A stretch of DNA of 51,464 bases from a virus. A program made the position numbers and the translations under genes. Position 1 is the first letter of the stretch. Every line of letters begins with the position of its first letter. Of this stretch, positions 47,916 to 51,464 are shown in pieces. The stretch is from positions 1 through 51,464 of IMG/VR virus record IMGVR_UViG_3300030110_002923. One strand, 5' to 3'. Below the pieces are notes generated by a model. The model did no database searches. It was not told the DNA's origin and saw only the letters and a list, made by a program, of their open reading frames with translations.

Positions 47916-49678
47916 ATTATGTAGAGATAGCTAGAGGCACACCTTTTAATAGAGGTATGATTATTCCTGTAAACAAATTGCATGCATATATGAATCCAAA
48001 TGAGGCTTTATATCGCAGTGTATATCTGTATGATGAATCAGCTGTTGAATATGTAAAAGACAAAGGTAGTTTGAAGAATTACTTTGGTGTTAGATATATT
48101 GACAAGATTCCTGTAGATATAGACAAGCAAGACAGGAGCAATGAAAGAACTTTAGATATCTTGAGAGGTACTATCCTAGAGCTAGAAGAAGCTGACATTA
48201 GCAGTCGGAGCTATCAAGCTTACTTTTCTGGCTCTGGATATCACCTTATTCTTTCTGGGGAGTTGTTTAATTTTAAGTCTGGTACAGATTTACCATTTAT
48301 AGTCAAACAAACTATGAAGAAGTTGTTGCCTGGAATAGATTCTAGTATTTACATGAGAACTGGAATCTATAGGCTTCAACATACGTTAAATCAAAAAACA
48401 GATTTATTTAAAATACCTTTGACAAATGATGAGGTATTAAACAAAGACCCTAAAGAAATCTTTGAGTTAGCTAAAAGTTCTAGATTAGATTTTCAATATC
48501 ATATATTAGAAGCTAATGGAGAGCTAGAAAAAAGAGTAGTAACTGAGGTTCCAGATATTAGAGTATTTAACAAAGTATCAGAACCTAACAAAATAATACC
48601 TTGTGTTCAATCTATGCTTAATAATGGAGCAAGAGAAGGCAGTAGGCATCTTACAGCTATGAGAATCATTAGCCATTTTAAAAGACACGGTATACCTAGT
48701 CATTATGCAAAAGTATCTATGTTGCATTGGAATAACAAAAGTATGCCAGAATCAGCTATTATGGAGATGGTAGAGAATGTTTATAATAGAAATTATAAAT
48801 ATGGTTGTCAAGATACTATTATGCTAGAGCATTGCAAAACACAATGTATACACTTTTCTAGAAAAGATTATTTAGTAGATATTAAATCATCTGATGAAAT
48901 GCAAGGAGAGTTGCAAGAAAGATTAACTACTGATTTTAGTGGTAAAACAATAGATTTGGGAAGAGCATTAGGCTTAGACGTAGAATCTACTATTTATCCA
49001 GGCGAGTTAGTAACAATCTTTGGTCCAACTGGTTCTAACAAGACTACATTTGCACAAAACTTAGCATTAGGCGTAGATTTTGTAAATGATAAAATTGTCA
49101 AAGAATGGCAAATACCTACGTTATTCTTAAGTTTAGAGCTATCTTCTTGGTATATGCACAGAAGACATTTGCAAATAGTTTCTAGCAAAAGTAAAGAAGA
49201 AGTAAACAACAATCATGAAGCTTTATATCAGTCTCATAAAGACGAATTAGAGCATATTATGATACAAACAATATCTCCAACTTTAGATAAGATTTATGAA
49301 AAAGTCAGAGAATTGCAGCCACAATTAGTAATCGTAGATTATATAGATTTAGTAGACACACCTGTTAGTTACAGAGGTGAATACGAAAAAATAAAATATA
49401 TATCTCACGGATTGTCTAATATGGCTGTAAATAATGACTTGATTGTAATACAGATATCTCAAGTAAGTAGAGAATATAGCCGAAACGAAGTGTTAGATTT
49501 ATATGCTGGTAAGGGTAGTGGTGCAATAGAAAATGCATCAAGAAAAGTTATTGGATTAAATGGTCAATCAAAGACTCCTAAAAGAGCTGTGAAACTATTT
49601 AAAAATACTGATGGCGAACTATTTGACACACATGTAGAATGGACACCTAGTTTCAGATTAAGGAGAGTGAATGCGTAA
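47912..49678 (+). CDS. Primase-helicase fusion, 588 aa
   Basis: The N-terminal third looks like an archaeo-eukaryotic primase: P-V-D69-I-D71-K, then Y-F-S106-G-S-G-Y-H111-L-I-L, then R-x-G-I-Y-R-L-Q-H. These supply the metal-binding DxD and the sxH of the nucleotide site. The C-terminal third is a DnaB/RecA-like helicase with Walker A G371-P-T-G-S-N-K377-T, L-S-L-E-L, Walker B L-V-I-V-D476-Y-I-D, and V-I-Q-I-S-Q-V-S-R. A cysteine-bearing linker joins them. It would open and prime the replication fork; no polymerase is encoded, so the host enzyme is needed. Confidence 0.82.
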   Translation: MNYVEIARGTPFNRGMIIPVNKLHAYMNPNEALYRSVYLYDESAVEYVKDKGSLKNYFGVRYIDKIPVDIDKQDRSNERTLDILRGTILELEEADISSRSYQAYFSGSGYHLILSGELFNFKSGTDLPFIVKQTMKKLLPGIDSSIYMRTGIYRLQHTLNQKTDLFKIPLTNDEVLNKDPKEIFELAKSSRLDFQYHILEANGELEKRVVTEVPDIRVFNKVSEPNKIIPCVQSMLNNGAREGSRHLTAMRIISHFKRHGIPSHYAKVSMLHWNNKSMPESAIMEMVENVYNRNYKYGCQDTIMLEHCKTQCIHFSRKDYLVDIKSSDEMQGELQERLTTDFSGKTIDLGRALGLDVESTIYPGELVTIFGPTGSNKTTFAQNLALGVDFVNDKIVKEWQIPTLFLSLELSSWYMHRRHLQIVSSKSKEEVNNNHEALYQSHKDELEHIMIQTISPTLDKIYEKVRELQPQLVIVDYIDLVDTPVSYRGEYEKIKYISHGLSNMAVNNDLIVIQISQVSREYSRNEVLDLYAGKGSGAIENASRKVIGLNGQSKTPKRAVKLFKNTDGELFDTHVEWTPSFRLRRVNA

Positions 49679-49883
49679 TTTACTTGCTATATATGCACTA
49701 GACGATGTAACTTTTATTCGTTTCTTGTATATATTTAAACTTGGGTTTTTGCACCCAAGCGATGTACCTGGAAAATTAACAGGATTGATAATTGGAATAT
49801 GGCGATTTGAGATTCAATTAATATTAGGATTCTGGGACAAAGGAAAGCAACATAGTGTACAAGAGAGTAAAGCTAGTGCTTAA
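49671..49883 (+). CDS. Small hydrophobic protein, 70 aa
   Basis: ATG 49671 overlaps the helicase end by 8 bases; AAGGAGAG lies just upstream. Two hydrophobic stretches (F-I-R-F-L-Y-I-F-K-L-G-F-L and L-T-G-L-I-I-G-I-W-R-F-E) could be membrane-associated helices, followed by a polar tail. Not recognised. It may be a small membrane or replisome-associated protein. Confidence 0.62.
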   Translation: MRNLLAIYALDDVTFIRFLYIFKLGFLHPSDVPGKLTGLIIGIWRFEIQLILGFWDKGKQHSVQESKASA

Positions 49884-49942
49884 ACAAACAACAAACAAAG
49901 TTCTTTGTTTTGTAAAAAAGAACTATAAGAGGAGTTAATACT

Positions 49943-50449
49943 TTGAAAGCCAATGGCAATAAAGTGAAACGCTACTCAAAGCCTAAAAGGGGACGCAAGT
50001 CCCCTAAGGGCCTAACGATTTGGGAAGAAAAGTTTAATAAAAAATTAAAGAAGCATCATAAACACTTTGCTAAAAAAGTGTTTCATCGATTAATGAAAAA
50101 GTCGTCAACATTAAGAACGACTTTGAAGAGAAGGAGTAAAGAGTATGAAGTCGAATTTGATATATCTCTTACACAGGTTAGAGAGATGCTTTACAAATCT
50201 TATGGACGGAAGTGTAGGTATTGCAATACGAATTTACTTGTCAATAATATGGCATGTGACCATATCCATCCTCTTTCTTTGGGTGGTGTATCTACTCCTG
50301 ATAACCTTCAAATGATTTGTATGCGTTGTAATACAAGAAAAGGCCCTCTAACAGACAAAGATTATGGAAAGTTATTAAAATGGCTTTCTAGACAAAAAGA
50401 AGACTTAACGAAATACGTATTAAGAAAATTATCAAGTAGAGATTTTTAA
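49943..50449 (+). CDS. HNH endonuclease, 168 aa
   Basis: TTG 49943 has AGAGGAG eight bases upstream. The C-terminal half holds the HNH core C91-R-Y-C94, A-C-D106-H107-I-H-P-L-S-L-G-G, N121-L-Q and C126-M-R-C129-N, with two zinc-binding CxxC pairs around the H-N-H residues. The N-terminal 75 residues are very basic (K-R-Y-S-K-P-K-R-G-R-K). No flanking intron or intein is seen, so this is a free-standing nuclease, possibly homing or packaging related. Confidence 0.88.
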   Translation: MKANGNKVKRYSKPKRGRKSPKGLTIWEEKFNKKLKKHHKHFAKKVFHRLMKKSSTLRTTLKRRSKEYEVEFDISLTQVREMLYKSYGRKCRYCNTNLLVNNMACDHIHPLSLGGVSTPDNLQMICMRCNTRKGPLTDKDYGKLLKWLSRQKEDLTKYVLRKLSSRDF

Positions 50450-50453
50450 TTAT

Positions 50454-50534
50454 TGAGAGGGTCCTCGTATCGTGAGAGCGAGGGGGTTCTTTGACATAGT
50501 CCTATGTCTCCTTATGACCTAGTTAGCCCTCTCA
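50454..50534 (+). ncRNA. Multi-hairpin RNA element with 8-bp closing stem
   Basis: TGAGAGGG (50454-50461) pairs exactly with CCCTCTCA (50527-50534). Inside are CCTCG ... CGAGG (50463-50483) and GACATAG/CTATGTC (50493-50508). This begins four bases after the HNH stop. It forms a tandem with the next element at 50541. No T-run is present. Confidence 0.6.
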
Positions 50535-50540
50535 TAAACT

Positions 50541-50641
50541 TAGGGCAAACGACACGGCAACGGTGAGCAGTTGCAATTAGATTGTTACAGACCCTGGAAA
50601 ACAAAGTAACAATGTTAATCTCTTAACAAATGTTTGCCCTA
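50541..50641 (+). ncRNA. Three-way-junction RNA element with 10-bp closing stem
   Basis: TAGGGCAAAC (50541-50550) is complementary to GTTTGCCCTA (50632-50641). Inner hairpins are GCAAC-GGTGAGCA-GTTGC (about 50557-50574) and TTGTTAC/GTAACAA (50582-50588, 50606-50612). It starts seven bases after the previous element and ends eight bases before the ribosome-binding site of the 33-residue gene. The same architecture, without sequence similarity, occurs at 41039-41129 and 41750-41865. Confidence 0.65.
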
Positions 50642-50657
50642 TTAAATTGGAGGAAGT

Positions 50658-50759
50658 ATGGAAGTATGGAAAATAATTTTAGGAATTTCATTAATTACAG
50701 GAGCTATGACAGTAGCTATTGTAGCATATGAATATTTTAAAGATAACTATAAAGGATAG
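50658..50759 (+). CDS. Single-span membrane micro-protein, 33 aa
   Basis: ATG 50658 has GGAGGAAG directly upstream. The 33-residue product has one hydrophobic span, W-K-I-I-L-G-I-S-L-I-T-G-A-M-T-V-A-I-V-A, then Y-E-Y-F-K-D-N-Y-K-G. It ends one base before the radical SAM start, so the two are co-translated. It lies behind the tandem RNA elements. Function unknown; a membrane role is inferred. Confidence 0.7.
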   Translation: MEVWKIILGISLITGAMTVAIVAYEYFKDNYKG

Positions 50760-50760
50760 A

Positions 50761-51464
50761 ATGATAAAAAAAGTAAATAGAAAATCTATGATTATTAGAG
50801 ATTCTGGACGTAGTAGTGACTTTATTACACCTAGCTTTGGCTATGGATGTCTGTATAAATGTAACTATTGTTATATGCGTAGACGTGTAAAAAAAGGTGT
50901 TACAATAGCATCAAATGCACACGAAATACTTGACGCTTTGGATAGGCACTTATGGCTATTAAAATGGCCTAAAATACCTAATCAAACGCACGAAAAGTAT
51001 TATACATACGATTTTAGTTGTAATGAAGATTATGTCTTGCACTTAAAGTACCATCAATGGGAGTATTTGTTTGATTATTTCAAAGATAATCCTAAAGCTA
51101 TGGGTACAGCTGCAACAAAATATGTTAATAAAAATATGTTGAGCTATGATGCAAATAGAAAAGTTCGTATAAGGTTTAGTATTATGCCTCAAGAACTATC
51201 AGACAAACTAGAACCTGGAACATCTAAGATTATAGATAGAATAAAAGCAGTAAATAACTTTTACGAAGCGGGTTATGATGTTCATTTAAATTACTCGCCT
51301 ATTATAGTATACGATAACTTTGTAGAAGGTTATACAAAGTTGTTTAAGCTAGTAGACGAAATAGTAGATGACAGTATAAAACAAAAAGTAAAAGCAGAAT
51401 GTATATTTTTGACACACAATAAAGAAATGCATGAGTACAATATTAAAAATGAAATAAAAGGTGA
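50761..51464 (+). CDS. Spore photoproduct lyase-like radical SAM protein, N-terminal part (continues at base 1)
   Basis: ATG 50761 has AAAGGAT upstream. The radical SAM cluster site is C30-L-Y-K-C34-N-Y-C37-Y in the P-S-F-G-Y-G-C context of the spore photoproduct lyase family, which bind a 4Fe-4S cluster and SAM to split UV-induced thymine lesions. Y-D-F-S-C-N-E-D-Y, V-R-I-R-F-S-I-M-P and H-L-N-Y-S-P-I-I follow as barrel strands. The frame continues in bases 1-261, giving 287 residues, shorter than Bacillus SplB. Likely role: repair of UV damage in phage or host DNA; substrate not proven. Confidence 0.85.
   Translation, partial: MIKKVNRKSMIIRDSGRSSDFITPSFGYGCLYKCNYCYMRRRVKKGVTIASNAHEILDALDRHLWLLKWPKIPNQTHEKYYTYDFSCNEDYVLHLKYHQWEYLFDYFKDNPKAMGTAATKYVNKNMLSYDANRKVRIRFSIMPQELSDKLEPGTSKIIDRIKAVNNFYEAGYDVHLNYSPIIVYDNFVEGYTKLFKLVDEIVDDSIKQKVKAECIFLTHNKEMHEYNIKNEIKG
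51364..51464. repeat. Terminal direct repeat, right copy
   Basis: Identical to bases 1-101 apart from T here at 51462 where the left copy has C at 99. The reading frame of the radical SAM gene passes straight through, so joining the two copies restores one continuous gene. Confidence 0.9.

Noticed and set aside
49884-49942. AAACAAA-GTTC-TTTGTTT as a terminator
   Set aside because: Stem is all A-T apart from one pair and is followed by TGTAAAAAAG, not a U-tract.
50541-50641. Possible tRNA
   Set aside because: Outer stem is 10 bp, no T-arm GTTCRA or CCA end, and no anticodon-loop geometry.
1-51464. Search for CRISPR array, integrase, transposase or lysogeny repressor
   Set aside because: No regularly spaced repeats, no tyrosine/serine recombinase catalytic pattern, no insertion-sequence ends; the HTH protein at 679 is too small to be called a repressor.

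Overview
The window is an essentially complete genome of an AT-rich tailed bacteriophage, linearised inside a gene. Its first 101 bases recur at the right end with one mismatch, and a spore-photoproduct-lyase-type radical SAM gene runs off the right edge and continues in frame from base 1, so the unit length is about 51,363 bp and the molecule is circular or circularly permuted (or circular as assembled). A P22-type portal, an SU10-like major capsid protein, large internal/ejection proteins, a nozzle-like giant tail protein and the absence of a tape measure, sheath or tail-tube set point to a short-tailed (podovirus-like) phage. Most genes have clear Shine-Dalgarno sequences, so the host reads AAGGAG-type sites. 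I cannot name the host. No integrase, repressor, tRNA, DNA polymerase or CRISPR array was seen, which fits a lytic lifestyle using the host replisome.

Layout. (1) 1-2529, plus strand: end of the radical SAM gene, then a run of small early genes including a 43-residue HTH protein and a PD-(D/E)XK nuclease. (2) 2526-40744, minus strand, read right to left: one tightly packed late block with a PG-binding-like protein, a lytic transglycosylase-like protein, an HEAGH metallopeptidase, the small terminase candidate, two tiny basic proteins, large terminase, portal, scaffold, major capsid, decoration-type proteins, connector genes, a cluster of micro-membrane genes, a metallophosphoesterase, a 2646-residue tail protein, an S74 auto-chaperone protein, an ejection protein, a 3255-residue giant protein and a final 325-residue protein. 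(3) 40745-41211: divergent control region with palindromes and candidate promoters in both directions. (4) 41212-51464, plus strand: small genes separated by strongly structured intergenic RNAs, a four-gene ubiquitin-like conjugation cassette (Ubl, E2-like, JAMM peptidase, E1-like), then a Sak4-like ATPase, its probable SSB, a primase-helicase fusion, an HNH nuclease and the radical SAM gene.

Two systems stand out. First, 43179-46553 has all components expected of a ubiquitin-type ligation pathway in one operon: a Ubl already ending in Gly-Gly, an E2-like protein with a G-N-V-C-L-D site, a perfect JAMM motif (HxHx7SxxD) and a Rossmann-type E1 adenylation domain. Second, the 3255-residue late protein carries an R-x-P ... 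A-D-L-D-G-D signature typical of the catalytic double-psi barrel of multisubunit-type RNA polymerases, an upstream E-D-Q-D-G-A-I-L segment like the beta barrel, and an N-terminal SLOG-type nucleotide-binding domain. I infer a virion-packaged, injected RNA polymerase that could transcribe the plus-strand early genes. A third theme is a set of compact three-way-junction RNAs placed upstream of plus-strand genes.
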